From Telmatospirillum sp. (lineage in GTDB: Bacteria; Pseudomonadota; Alphaproteobacteria; CACIAM-22H2), in contig JADCGL010000029.1 of the NCBI GenBank assembly GCA_020248985.1, forward strand, positions 1 to 45,174: 45,174 nucleotides of DNA, read 5' to 3'. Positions 17,590 through 25,070 of the stretch are shown here, piece after piece (within the stretch, counting starts at the first letter, position 1; each line of letters opens with the position of its first letter). The notes below the pieces were generated by a model. That model saw only the letters and a list, made by a program, of their open reading frames with translations, searched no databases and had not been told where the DNA came from. A program made the translations under genes and the position numbers.

Positions 17590-18551
17590 AAACGCCGCTG
17601 CTCGAACTCGCCGCCGTCTCCAAGCACTACGAGGTCGCCGCAGCGCCGTTGGCCGGGCTTTTGTCCGAACGCCCGAAAGTGCGCGCAGTCGAAGGCGTGA
17701 GCCTCTCGGTCGCGCAAGGCGAAATCATGGGGTTGGTCGGCGAGAGCGGGTCGGGAAAATCGACCTTGGGGCGCTTGGCGCTGCTGCTCGAGCCGCCGAC
17801 GGCCGGCAGCGTGCGCTTTGCCGGTGCCGATCCGCAAGCCGATCTCAATGCGTTTCGACGCCGCGCGCAGATGGTGTTCCAGGATCCGCAATCGTCGCTC
17901 AACCGCTCGAAGACCGTCGGCGAAATCCTCGCGATGCCGCTGCAGGTGCACGATGTGGGGGCGAGCCGTGTAGCCCGCCGCGCCCGCGTCGCCGAACTCC
18001 TGACGAGCGTGGGTTTGCGCGCCGATGCGGCGACGCGCTATCCGCACGAATTGTCCGGCGGCCAGCGCCAGCGCGTGGGCATTGCGCGTGCGCTGGCGAT
18101 CGAACCCGCTTTCATCGTGCTCGACGAGCCGACGAGTGCGCTCGATGTGTCGATCCAGGCGCAGATCGCCAATCTGCTGGTGGAGCTGCAGCAGCGCTTG
18201 GCGCTCACCTATCTGTTCATCAGCCACGATCTGCGCCTCGTGCGCTGGCTGTGCGACCGCGTGGCGGTGATGTATCTGGGCCGCATCGTCGAGACCGGCA
18301 GTGCCGCCGCCCTGTGGCAAGCGCCGCGCCATCCTTATGCGCAAGCGCTGCTCGCGGCGGCCACGGCCGAGCGTGCGGCACCCTCGGGCATCGGCGGCGA
18401 GGTGCCGAGCCCGATCGCCCCGCCGCCCGGCTGCGCCTTCCATCCGCGCTGTGCTTTTGCGGGTCCGCGCTGTGCGCGCGAAGTGCCGGCCTCGCGCGGG
18501 GACGCGCAGACCAACGTCGCGTGCCATCTTTACGACGGAGGGGTTGCATGA
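17586..18551 (+). CDS. peptide-type ABC transporter ATPase, DppF/OppF family
   Basis: The 321-residue ATPase has Walker A GESGSGKST, Q-loop VFQDPQSSLNRSKTV, signature LSGGQRQRVGIARAL, Walker B IVLDEPTSALDVSIQAQ and H-loop ISHDLRLVRWLCDRV. The C-terminal oligopeptide-transporter domain contains GCAFHPRCAFAGPRC. It forms the heterodimeric motor with the upstream DppD-type protein. ATG 17586 overlaps the previous stop by 4 bases, and its stop TGA overlaps the ATG of the GST gene in the same way. Confidence 0.94.
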   Translation: MKTPLLELAAVSKHYEVAAAPLAGLLSERPKVRAVEGVSLSVAQGEIMGLVGESGSGKSTLGRLALLLEPPTAGSVRFAGADPQADLNAFRRRAQMVFQDPQSSLNRSKTVGEILAMPLQVHDVGASRVARRARVAELLTSVGLRADAATRYPHELSGGQRQRVGIARALAIEPAFIVLDEPTSALDVSIQAQIANLLVELQQRLALTYLFISHDLRLVRWLCDRVAVMYLGRIVETGSAAALWQAPRHPYAQALLAAATAERAAPSGIGGEVPSPIAPPPGCAFHPRCAFAGPRCAREVPASRGDAQTNVACHLYDGGVA

Positions 18552-19237
18552 TGCGTCTGATCGTCGGCGGCAAATGGTCGTCGTCCTGGACGATGCGCGG
18601 CTGGCTCGCCTGCCGTCTGTCGGGGCTGCCCTTCGAAGCCGAGACGCTGTTTTTGTCGCGTCCCGACAGCAAGGCAGCACTCGCAAAGATTTCGCCGACC
18701 GGGCTGATCCCGCTGCTGATCGACGGCGATTTCCAGGTGACCGACACGCTGGCGATCGCCGAATATCTGTGGGAGCGCGCCCCCGGCTCGGCGATTTGGC
18801 CGCAGGCGATGCGCGCGCGCACGGCCGCCCGTATGTCGGCGGCCGAGATGCATGCGCATTTTGCCGAGCTGCGCGCGGCCTTGCCGATGAATCTCGTCAA
18901 GCGCTGGCCGATCGCAAACGGCGTGCCGTCGAACGTGAAGCTGCTGGCGCGCCCGGGCGTTGCCCCGCAAGTGGCGCGCGTGCAGGAGAGCTGGCGCCAG
19001 ACGCGTGCGGCGTGGGGGGCAGGCGGGCCCTATCTTTTCGGGGCCGCCTTCAATTTCGCCGATGCGATGTGGGCGCCGATGGCGAGCCGCTTTCGCACCT
19101 ATTCGGTCGCGATCGCGCCGGATGCGCAAGCCTATTGCGATGCCGTGCTCGCCCATCCACTCGTCGCCGAGTGGGTCGCGGGGGCTGAAGCGCAGGCGCG
19201 CGAGATCGGCTGGGACGCTTGTGCGGCGTTCCCCTAG
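18548..19237 (+). CDS. glutathione S-transferase family protein
   Basis: The 229-residue protein has an N-terminal thioredoxin-like domain. It starts RLIVGGKWSSSWTMRGWLA, where the serines at 11-13 are candidates for the glutathione-activating residue. The cis-Pro element GLIPLLIDG and the TDTLAIAEYL segment (the usual E/D-S pair reads as DT) follow. A helical C-terminal domain contains FNFADAMWAPMASR. It resembles bacterial GSTs of the MaiA/YfcF-like broad group. It is the last gene of the peptide-type importer operon and starts inside the stop of the ATPase gene, which suggests the imported compound is a glutathione conjugate or an electrophile; this link is inference. Its TAG shares the tetranucleotide CTAG with the stop of the convergent LacI gene. 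Confidence 0.87.
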   Translation: MMRLIVGGKWSSSWTMRGWLACRLSGLPFEAETLFLSRPDSKAALAKISPTGLIPLLIDGDFQVTDTLAIAEYLWERAPGSAIWPQAMRARTAARMSAAEMHAHFAELRAALPMNLVKRWPIANGVPSNVKLLARPGVAPQVARVQESWRQTRAAWGAGGPYLFGAAFNFADAMWAPMASRFRTYSVAIAPDAQAYCDAVLAHPLVAEWVAGAEAQAREIGWDACAAFP

Positions 19238-20304
19238 GCATTCAAGTCGCGCGGGGCTCCGCTCGAGGCGCGCACGACCAAGGTGGGTGCCAATTTGACG
19301 GTCTGTGCCGCCGGTGCTGCGGCGTCTTTGGCATCGATCGCGGCAAGGACCGCGCGTGCGGCGCGCTGGCCCATCTCGCGATGTTCGATGCGCACCGTCG
19401 TCAATGGCGGATCGACGAGATCGACATGCGGCATGTCGTTGTGGCCGGTGACAGAGATGTCGCCGGGGCATAGAAGCCCGCGTGCGCGCACGGCTTCGAG
19501 CGCGCCAAGCGCCAGCAGGTCGTTGGCGGCTGCGATGGCGGTGATCTCCGGACAGCGCGCCAGCAGCGCTTCGGCGGCAGCCGCACCGGCTGCGCGCGTG
19601 TAGGCGCTGGCCGCTTCGATGCGACGCGGATCGTTTTCGAGGCCGTGTGCGCTTAAGGCGGCCTCGAAGCCGCTGCGGCGCAGATAGCCCGTCGAGATCG
19701 CAGCCGGGCCTGCGAGATGCCCGATGCGGCGATGGCCGAGGGCAGCCAGATGCGCCACCACCAGCGCCATGCCGCCGGCATCGTCGGAAACGATGGCGGC
19801 AAGCCGCGCATCGTCCGATGCGCGATTGACGAGCACCACCGGCAAGCCGCGCGCGCGGCAGCGCTCGACCAGATCGTCGCGGCGGCTGGCGGTCGCGAGG
19901 ATCAGCCCGTCGATGCGCTGGGCGATCAAGCGCTCGGCCATGTCGCTTTGGCGATTGCCGTCCGTACCGCCATCGGCGACGACAAGCGCGTAGTCGGCCT
20001 GCGCCAACGCTTCGGCAATGCCGCCGATAATCGGCGAGAAGACCGGGTTCGCGATGTCGGGGACAAGCACGCCGATCAGATGCGAGCGGCGCGTGCGAAG
20101 CGAGCGCGCGACGGGATCCGGCCGGTAGCCCATGCGCTCGGCCGCCGCACGCACACGCGCCACGACCGCGGGGGCGACGACGGTGCTGCGCTGCGGATCG
20201 AGTGCGCGCGACACGGTCGACGCATGCACGCCCACCGCCAGCGCCAAGCGCTTCAGCGTCGGGCGGGTGCCGGGATCGGTCGGATCGGGCTTTCGGCGCG
20301 CCAT
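19234..20304 (-). CDS. LacI/GalR-family transcriptional repressor
   Basis: The 356-residue regulator has an N-terminal helix-turn-helix, TLKRLALAVGVHASTVSRAL, with the hinge-helix region RMGYRPDPVARSLRTRRS. This is followed by a periplasmic-binding-protein-like effector domain starting IGVLVPDIANPVFS. LacI proteins bind palindromes of the TGnAAnCGnTTnCA type and release them when a small effector binds. Exactly such a site lies 23-38 bases upstream of the start (20327-20342), so it probably represses both itself and the divergent dioxygenase operon. The ATG at 20304 gives the normal family N-terminus; the much longer minus-strand frame beyond it is a shadow. The effector is unknown and may be an aromatic intermediate, although most LacI members sense sugars. 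Confidence 0.93.
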   Translation of the reverse strand: MARRKPDPTDPGTRPTLKRLALAVGVHASTVSRALDPQRSTVVAPAVVARVRAAAERMGYRPDPVARSLRTRRSHLIGVLVPDIANPVFSPIIGGIAEALAQADYALVVADGGTDGNRQSDMAERLIAQRIDGLILATASRRDDLVERCRARGLPVVLVNRASDDARLAAIVSDDAGGMALVVAHLAALGHRRIGHLAGPAAISTGYLRRSGFEAALSAHGLENDPRRIEAASAYTRAAGAAAAEALLARCPEITAIAAANDLLALGALEAVRARGLLCPGDISVTGHNDMPHVDLVDPPLTTVRIEHREMGQRAARAVLAAIDAKDAAAPAAQTVKLAPTLVVRASSGAPRDLNA

Positions 20305-20315
20305 CTGGAACGACC

Positions 20316-20346
20316 TTGACAAGTGTCTGCAATCGATTGCAGTATG
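20316..20346 (+). promoter_or_regulatory. divergent promoter pair with LacI operator
   Basis: TTGACA at 20316-20321 is a perfect -35 on the plus strand, with a -10-like CAGTAT at 20340-20345 (18-base spacer). The 16-bp perfect palindrome CTGCAATCGATTGCAG occupies 20327-20342, inside the spacer, and matches the LacI-family consensus TGnAAnCGnTTnCA at every defined position. On the minus strand TTGTTT (20369-20364) and CATACT (20346-20341) with a 17-base spacer form a promoter-like pair for the repressor gene. A second small palindrome TATCGATA at 20351-20358 shares the ATCGAT core. Binding here should block both promoters. Confidence 0.8.
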
Positions 20347-20400
20347 ACCGTATCGATAGCGCCAAACAAGCGCTGCGACACTGCGAGGAAGCCCGACGCA

Positions 20401-21297
20401 ATGATTTTGCGCAAAGCCGAAGACGTCACGCCCGCCGTACAGCGGGCCATGGCGGGGGCCAGCGATGCGCGTTTGCGCACGCTGATGGCATCGCTTGTGT
20501 TGCATCTGCACGATTTTGTGCGCGAGACGCGGCCCACGGAAGCCGAGTTCGAAAAGGCAATCGAATTCGTCGTCGGGCTCGGCCAAGCAACCAACACCAC
20601 CCACAATGAAGCGGTGCTGTTCGCCGACGCAGTCGGCATCTCGACGCTCGTGTGCCTGCTCAACAACGGCATGTCGGGTGCGCCCGAAACGGCGGCGGCG
20701 TTGCTGGGACCGTTCTGGCGCAAAAACGCGCCTTCCGTCGCCAAAGGCGGCTCCATCGTGCGCTGCGATACGCCGGGCGAAGCCCTGTTTGTGAACGGCC
20801 GGGTACGCGATCCGGCCGGGCAGTCGCTTGCCGATGTTTCGATCGATGTTTGGCAGGCCTCGCCCGCGGGCATGTACGAAAACCAAGACGCGGGCCAGGC
20901 CGACATGAATCTGCGCGGCACCCTGCAAAGCGATGCCGACGGCGTGTTTGCGTTCCGCACGGTCAAGCCGAGCGGCTATCCCGTGCCCACGCACGGACCG
21001 GTCGGCGGCTTGCTGCGCGCGCAAGCGCGTTCGCCGATGCGGCCCGCCCATATTCATTTTCTGCTCCATAAGCCCGGCTTCAAAACGCTGATCACGCAGG
21101 TTTTCGTGGCCGACGATCAGTACCTCGAAAATGACGTCGTGTTCGGCGTCACGGGCGATCTCGTCGGCAATTTCATCGCCAATGCGGCCGGCACGCCCGC
21201 ACCGGCGGCGGACGTCTCGGGCACGTGGCACTCGCTCGACCATGTTTTTGTGATGGAGCCCGGCGAAAGCGTGCTCCCGCATCCGCCGATCGCTTGA
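20401..21297 (+). CDS. intradiol ring-cleavage dioxygenase (hydroxyquinol/catechol 1,2-dioxygenase type)
   Basis: The 298-residue protein has the N-terminal dioxygenase_N linker domain (about residues 20-95) and an intradiol dioxygenase beta-sandwich. Four predicted Fe(III) ligands are visible: Tyr159 (GMYENQD), Tyr193 (SGYPVPTHGP), His217 and His219 (AHIHF). Their spacing is close to that of characterised hydroxyquinol 1,2-dioxygenases. The enzyme opens a catechol ring between the hydroxyls with O2; hydroxyquinol would give maleylacetate. I chose ATG 20401, preceded by GAGGAAG, over ATG 20344, which has no ribosome binding site and falls within the promoter/operator. It is the first gene of the LacI-controlled operon. 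Catechol versus hydroxyquinol specificity is not settled. Confidence 0.9.
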   Translation: MILRKAEDVTPAVQRAMAGASDARLRTLMASLVLHLHDFVRETRPTEAEFEKAIEFVVGLGQATNTTHNEAVLFADAVGISTLVCLLNNGMSGAPETAAALLGPFWRKNAPSVAKGGSIVRCDTPGEALFVNGRVRDPAGQSLADVSIDVWQASPAGMYENQDAGQADMNLRGTLQSDADGVFAFRTVKPSGYPVPTHGPVGGLLRAQARSPMRPAHIHFLLHKPGFKTLITQVFVADDQYLENDVVFGVTGDLVGNFIANAAGTPAPAADVSGTWHSLDHVFVMEPGESVLPHPPIA

Positions 21298-21314
21298 ACC
21301 ACGCCGAGGACGTA

Positions 21315-22070
21315 ATGACGCAAAACGCTACAAAATTCGAATTGGGTCCTGTCGTTATCCTCGGCGGTTCGGGCGGCATCGGGGCTGCGACCGCGCAAGC
21401 TTTTGCGGCTCACGGTGCGACCGTCGGCATTGTCTACAATTCCGATGAGGCTGGTGCCGAGGCGGTGCGTTCAAGCTTGCCGGGCAGCGGGCACCGCACG
21501 TTCGGCGCGAGCGTGGAAGACAGCGCGTCGCTGGTGCAACTCGTTGCCGACGCGCGGGCGGCCTTCGGCGAAGTTGCAACTCTCGTCAATTCGGCGGGCT
21601 TCACGAAGGCGATCGCGCATGGCGATCTCGATGCGCTCGACGACGCGTTCATCGACCGCATGTTCGCGGTCAACTGGCGCGGCCAGTTCGCAGCCGTGCG
21701 CAGCTTCCGCAAAACGCTCGAAGCCAGCGGCAAAGGCCTCGTCGTGAACGTTTCGTCGATCGCGGGCACGAACGGTATTGGCTCCAACATCGCCTATTGC
21801 GCCGTCAAAGCCGGCATCGACACGATGACGAAGTCGCTGGCCCGCGCGTTGGCGCCCGCCATCCGCGTGATGTCGGTGTCGCCGGGCGTCGTCGCGACCG
21901 ATTTCGTTCCCGGCCGCGATGCCGCAGCGGTCGCCAAGATCGCCGCCACCGTGCCGTTGAAGCGCATCGCGACGCCCGAAGACGTCGCCGATGCGATCCT
22001 CGCCTGTGCCACGCATCTGCGCTATTCGACCGGCTCGATCGTCACGGTCGACGGCGGCCGCGCGCTCTGA
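21315..22070 (+). CDS. short-chain dehydrogenase/reductase (SDR)
   Basis: The 251-residue classical SDR has the cofactor motif GGSGGIGAA, NSAG after strand 4, the catalytic Ser in NVSSIAG, and Tyr161-x3-Lys165 in AYCAVKAG. It ends with the family motif SIVTVDGGRAL. It oxidises or reduces an alcohol/carbonyl with NAD(P)(H); the substrate is not readable. ATG 21315 has GAGGA 5 bases upstream and follows the dioxygenase stop by 17 bases. In the proposed pathway it could produce the ring-cleavage substrate or reduce a ring-cleavage product. FabG-like beta-ketoacyl reductases look similar, but the catabolic context argues against fatty-acid synthesis. Confidence 0.9.
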   Translation: MTQNATKFELGPVVILGGSGGIGAATAQAFAAHGATVGIVYNSDEAGAEAVRSSLPGSGHRTFGASVEDSASLVQLVADARAAFGEVATLVNSAGFTKAIAHGDLDALDDAFIDRMFAVNWRGQFAAVRSFRKTLEASGKGLVVNVSSIAGTNGIGSNIAYCAVKAGIDTMTKSLARALAPAIRVMSVSPGVVATDFVPGRDAAAVAKIAATVPLKRIATPEDVADAILACATHLRYSTGSIVTVDGGRAL

Positions 22071-22087
22071 AGAGAAGGACTGTTTCG

Positions 22088-23005
22088 ATGCGCCTCATGC
22101 GCGACACTGTGATCATTACCTGCGCCGTTACCGGCAATCTCACGACGCCCGAGCAGACGCCGCATCTGCCGATCACGCCCGAACAGATCGCCGACGCGTG
22201 CCTGGGAGCGGCCGAGGCGGGGGCTGCGATCTGCCACATCCATGTGCGCGATCCGGCGACCGGGAAGCCGTCGATGGCGCTCGAGTACTATCGCGAGACG
22301 GTCGAGCGCATCCGCGCGCGCAATACGCAGCTTATCCTCAATCTCACCACGGGGCCGGGCGGGCGCTTCGTGCCGTCGCCGGACGAGCCCAAGATTGCCG
22401 CACCCGGCACCACCTTGTGCGCGCCCGAACTGCGCGTGAGCCACGTGGCCGCACTCAAGCCCGACATCTGCACGCTCGATCTCAACACGATGAATTCGGG
22501 CAAAGAGGTCGTCATCAACACGCCCGGCAATGTGCGCCGCATGGCCAAGGTCATCCGCGAGGCCGGCGTGAAGCCCGAGATCGAACTTTTCGATTCCGGC
22601 GACATCGCGCTGATGAACGACATGCTCGCCGACGGTTCGCTCGATGGGCCGATCCTGTGTTCGCTCGTACTCGGTGTCAAATACGGTTTCCAGGTTTCAC
22701 CCGAAACGATCCTCTATGCGCGCGGCATGCTGCCGCGCGACGCCGAATTCACGGCCTTCGGCATTGGCCGATCGACCTTCCCGATGGTAGCGCAGTCGGT
22801 GCTCGCGGGCGGCCATGTGCGCACGGGCCTCGAAGATGCGGTCAATCTCGCGCGCGGCGTGCTGGCGCCGTCCAATGCGGCGATGGTCGAGAAGGCGCGC
22901 AAGATCGTCGAGGCGTTGGGCGTGCAGATCGCCGATCCGCGCAAGGCGCGCGAGATCGTGGGCTTGCCCACGCGCTTCGCCGATGCGGCCAAGGTGCGTG
23001 CATGA
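22088..23005 (+). CDS. beta-keto acid cleavage enzyme (BKACE, DUF849 / Kce-like)
   Basis: The 305-residue TIM-barrel protein starts DTVIITCAVTGNLTTPEQTP and has the metal-binding signature ICHIHVRDP with His50 and His52. Later it shows LNLTTGPGG, the strand PEIELFDSGD and FGIGRSTFPM, all typical of the Kce/BKACE family. These enzymes use a divalent metal to combine a beta-keto acid with acetyl-CoA, giving acetoacetate and a new CoA ester; the founding activity is 3-keto-5-aminohexanoate cleavage in lysine fermentation. Here the operon partner is a ring-cleavage dioxygenase, so a 3-oxoadipate-like substrate is possible. AAGGA lies 8 bases before the ATG. Its stop overlaps the following gene start (ATGA). 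Confidence 0.9.
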   Translation: MRLMRDTVIITCAVTGNLTTPEQTPHLPITPEQIADACLGAAEAGAAICHIHVRDPATGKPSMALEYYRETVERIRARNTQLILNLTTGPGGRFVPSPDEPKIAAPGTTLCAPELRVSHVAALKPDICTLDLNTMNSGKEVVINTPGNVRRMAKVIREAGVKPEIELFDSGDIALMNDMLADGSLDGPILCSLVLGVKYGFQVSPETILYARGMLPRDAEFTAFGIGRSTFPMVAQSVLAGGHVRTGLEDAVNLARGVLAPSNAAMVEKARKIVEALGVQIADPRKAREIVGLPTRFADAAKVRA

Positions 23006-23991
23006 ACGCGCGGGCCGTCACGCTGAATGCCAAGGCTGCCGACATTGCGGCGGTCGCCCCTGTCGTGGGGCCGGTCGATCGGCCGCGCGCGGGGGCAGGC
23101 GAAGTCGTGGTGGCCGTGGCGGCGGCGGGCGTCAATCCGTCGGACGCCAAAGCCGCGATCGGCATGATGCCCTATGCGGTGTGGCCGCGCATTTCGGGCC
23201 GCGATTTTGCGGGTACGGTCGTCGAAGGGCCGAGCGACCTCGTCGGGGTCGAAGTTTTCGGCTCGTCGGGCGATCTCGGCATTCGCCGCGACGGCACACA
23301 TGCCACGCATTTGCGCGTCGAGGCGGCCGCCGTCGTGCGCCGCCCGGCCACACTTGGCGTGCGCGAGGCGGCCGGCATTGGCGTGCCGTTTGTGACCGCG
23401 TGGGAAGGTTTGGCGCGTGCAGGCTTGCCAAAACCCGGCGAGTCGGTCGTCGTGCTCGGCGCCAACGGCAAAGTCGGCCAAGCCGCGATTCAGATCGCGA
23501 CATGGCTCGGCGCGAACGCGATCGGCGTGGTGCGTCGGGCCGAGCCCTATGCCGGGCATGCCACAGGCCCGGTCGCGATCGTCGACATGTCCGCCGAAGA
23601 CGTGGGTGCACGCGTGCAGGCCCTCACGGGCGGGCGCGGCGCCGAGATCGTCTACAACACGGTCGGCGATCCGTGCTACGCGGCGGGCGTGGCTTCCATG
23701 GCCAAGGGTGGGCGCCAGATCTTCATCGCGGCGGTCAAAAAGATCGTCGAGTTCGACATCTTCGCGTTCTATCGCGGCCGCCACACCTATGTGGGCATCG
23801 ACACGCTGTCGCTGTCGTCGGTCGCGACGGGCGACATCCTGCGCAATCTCCTGCCGGGCTTCGAGGCCGGCAAGCTCGCCCCGTTTCCGATCAAAGACGA
23901 AGCCTGCTACCCGCTCGCGCGCGCGGGCGATGCGTTGCGCGCCGTGTTCGCTTCCGCACGCGACCGAACGATTTTGCTGCCCGATGGGTGA
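23002..23991 (+). CDS. zinc-free MDR oxidoreductase (quinone oxidoreductase / enoyl reductase-like)
   Basis: The 329-residue medium-chain dehydrogenase/reductase has an N-terminal GroES-like domain with AGVNPSDAKAA and SGRDFAGTVVEG. A Rossmann domain with the nucleotide motif VLGANGKVGQAAIQ follows. The zinc ligands of classical alcohol dehydrogenases are absent, as in quinone oxidoreductases and 2-enoyl reductases. NADPH-dependent reduction of an activated carbon-carbon double bond is the likely chemistry. It is translationally coupled to the BKACE gene by an ATGA overlap, so it may supply that enzyme by reducing an unsaturated ring-cleavage product such as maleylacetate. This substrate is a proposal; no maleylacetate reductase of the usual iron-ADH type is visible. 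Confidence 0.85.
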   Translation: MNARAVTLNAKAADIAAVAPVVGPVDRPRAGAGEVVVAVAAAGVNPSDAKAAIGMMPYAVWPRISGRDFAGTVVEGPSDLVGVEVFGSSGDLGIRRDGTHATHLRVEAAAVVRRPATLGVREAAGIGVPFVTAWEGLARAGLPKPGESVVVLGANGKVGQAAIQIATWLGANAIGVVRRAEPYAGHATGPVAIVDMSAEDVGARVQALTGGRGAEIVYNTVGDPCYAAGVASMAKGGRQIFIAAVKKIVEFDIFAFYRGRHTYVGIDTLSLSSVATGDILRNLLPGFEAGKLAPFPIKDEACYPLARAGDALRAVFASARDRTILLPDG

Positions 23992-24043
23992 TTCCGTGGC
24001 AGCGGAACCAAAAACCACAAAACGCAAAAAAGGGAGAATCGAA

Positions 24044-25042
24044 ATGTTTGCCAGACTCGCCTTCGCCGCTGCCGCTCTGCTGGCGGCCCATATCGGCCCG
24101 GCCGCCGCCCAGCAGCCGATCCGCATCGGCACCGGCTTCGGCATCGGCTTCCTGCCGCTGATGATCGCCGACGAACTCGATCTCATCGAAAAGCACGGTA
24201 CTGCGGCGGGTCTCAATCTGCGCGCCGAATATCTGCGCTTTTCGGGCTCCGCGGCCATGCAGGACGCGATCCTGTCGGGTGCGGTCGAGGCGGGCGGCTA
24301 CGGGCTGCCGGCGCTGCTGATCGCGTGGGACCGTGCCCGCAACACGCCGAACCAAGTGTTCGGCATCGCCGGCATTACCACCCAGCCGCTGATCCTGATC
24401 GCCAACAAGCCGAATATTTCAACGCTCGCCGACTTCGCGGCGACCGACAAGATCGCGATGCCGGCGCTCGTTTCGCCGCAGATGTACGTGCTGCAGATCG
24501 CGAGCGAGCGCGCCTTCGGGGCCGGCCAGCAGGACAAGCTGCGCAACAATGTCGTGTCGCTGCCGCATCCCGACGCGCTCGCCGCGATCGTCTCGGGCGG
24601 CACGGAAGTGTCGGGCTATTTCTCGTCGGCACCGTTCACGCAGATTGCCTTGCGCGATCCCAAAGTGCGCGTCGTGCTGTCCTCTGCCGACGTGTTCGGC
24701 GGGCCTGCTTCGTTCCTTGTGCTGGGGGGCACGCGCCGTTTCCTGCAAGCGAACCCCAAGGCCGCGGGCGTGCTGAAGGCGAGCCTCGAAGAGGCATCCG
24801 ACCTCATCCGCCGCGAGCCGCGGCGCGCAGCCGAGATCTATCTGAAGGCCGAACCCTCGCGCACGCTCGACGTCGATCAGGTCGAAGCGCTGCTCAAGAC
24901 CATGGCCGACGATTTCGGCGTGGGCGTGCGCGGCGTCAAAACCTATGTCGATTTCATGGCCCGCATCGGCCAGGTGCGCAATCCGCCGGCCGATTGGAAA
25001 GAAACGGTCGATCCGGTTCTGCACGCGACACCCGGCTCCTGA
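24044..25042 (+). CDS. SsuA/NMT1-type ABC substrate-binding protein (copy 1)
   Basis: The 332-residue protein has a signal peptide ending near GPAAAQQ and mature motifs IRIGTGFGIGFLPLMIADELDL and SGAVEAGGYGLPALLI, of the kind found in SsuA/TauA/NrtA and NMT1-like binding proteins. Such proteins carry sulfonates, nitrate, pyrimidine precursors or small aromatic acids. ATG 24044 is preceded by AAGGGAGAA. It follows the MDR gene by 52 bases and probably belongs to the same transcript, so its ligand may be the aromatic precursor or a related compound. No permease or ATPase of this class lies in the window. Confidence 0.87.
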   Translation: MFARLAFAAAALLAAHIGPAAAQQPIRIGTGFGIGFLPLMIADELDLIEKHGTAAGLNLRAEYLRFSGSAAMQDAILSGAVEAGGYGLPALLIAWDRARNTPNQVFGIAGITTQPLILIANKPNISTLADFAATDKIAMPALVSPQMYVLQIASERAFGAGQQDKLRNNVVSLPHPDALAAIVSGGTEVSGYFSSAPFTQIALRDPKVRVVLSSADVFGGPASFLVLGGTRRFLQANPKAAGVLKASLEEASDLIRREPRRAAEIYLKAEPSRTLDVDQVEALLKTMADDFGVGVRGVKTYVDFMARIGQVRNPPADWKETVDPVLHATPGS

Positions 25043-25070
25043 ACGAAAAACAGAAACAGGGAGGAAGCCC

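Noticed and set aside
20323-20400. Earlier starts for the dioxygenase gene
   Set aside because: ATG 20344 falls at the -10/operator region and lacks a ribosome binding site; ATG 20401 has one and gives the usual family length.
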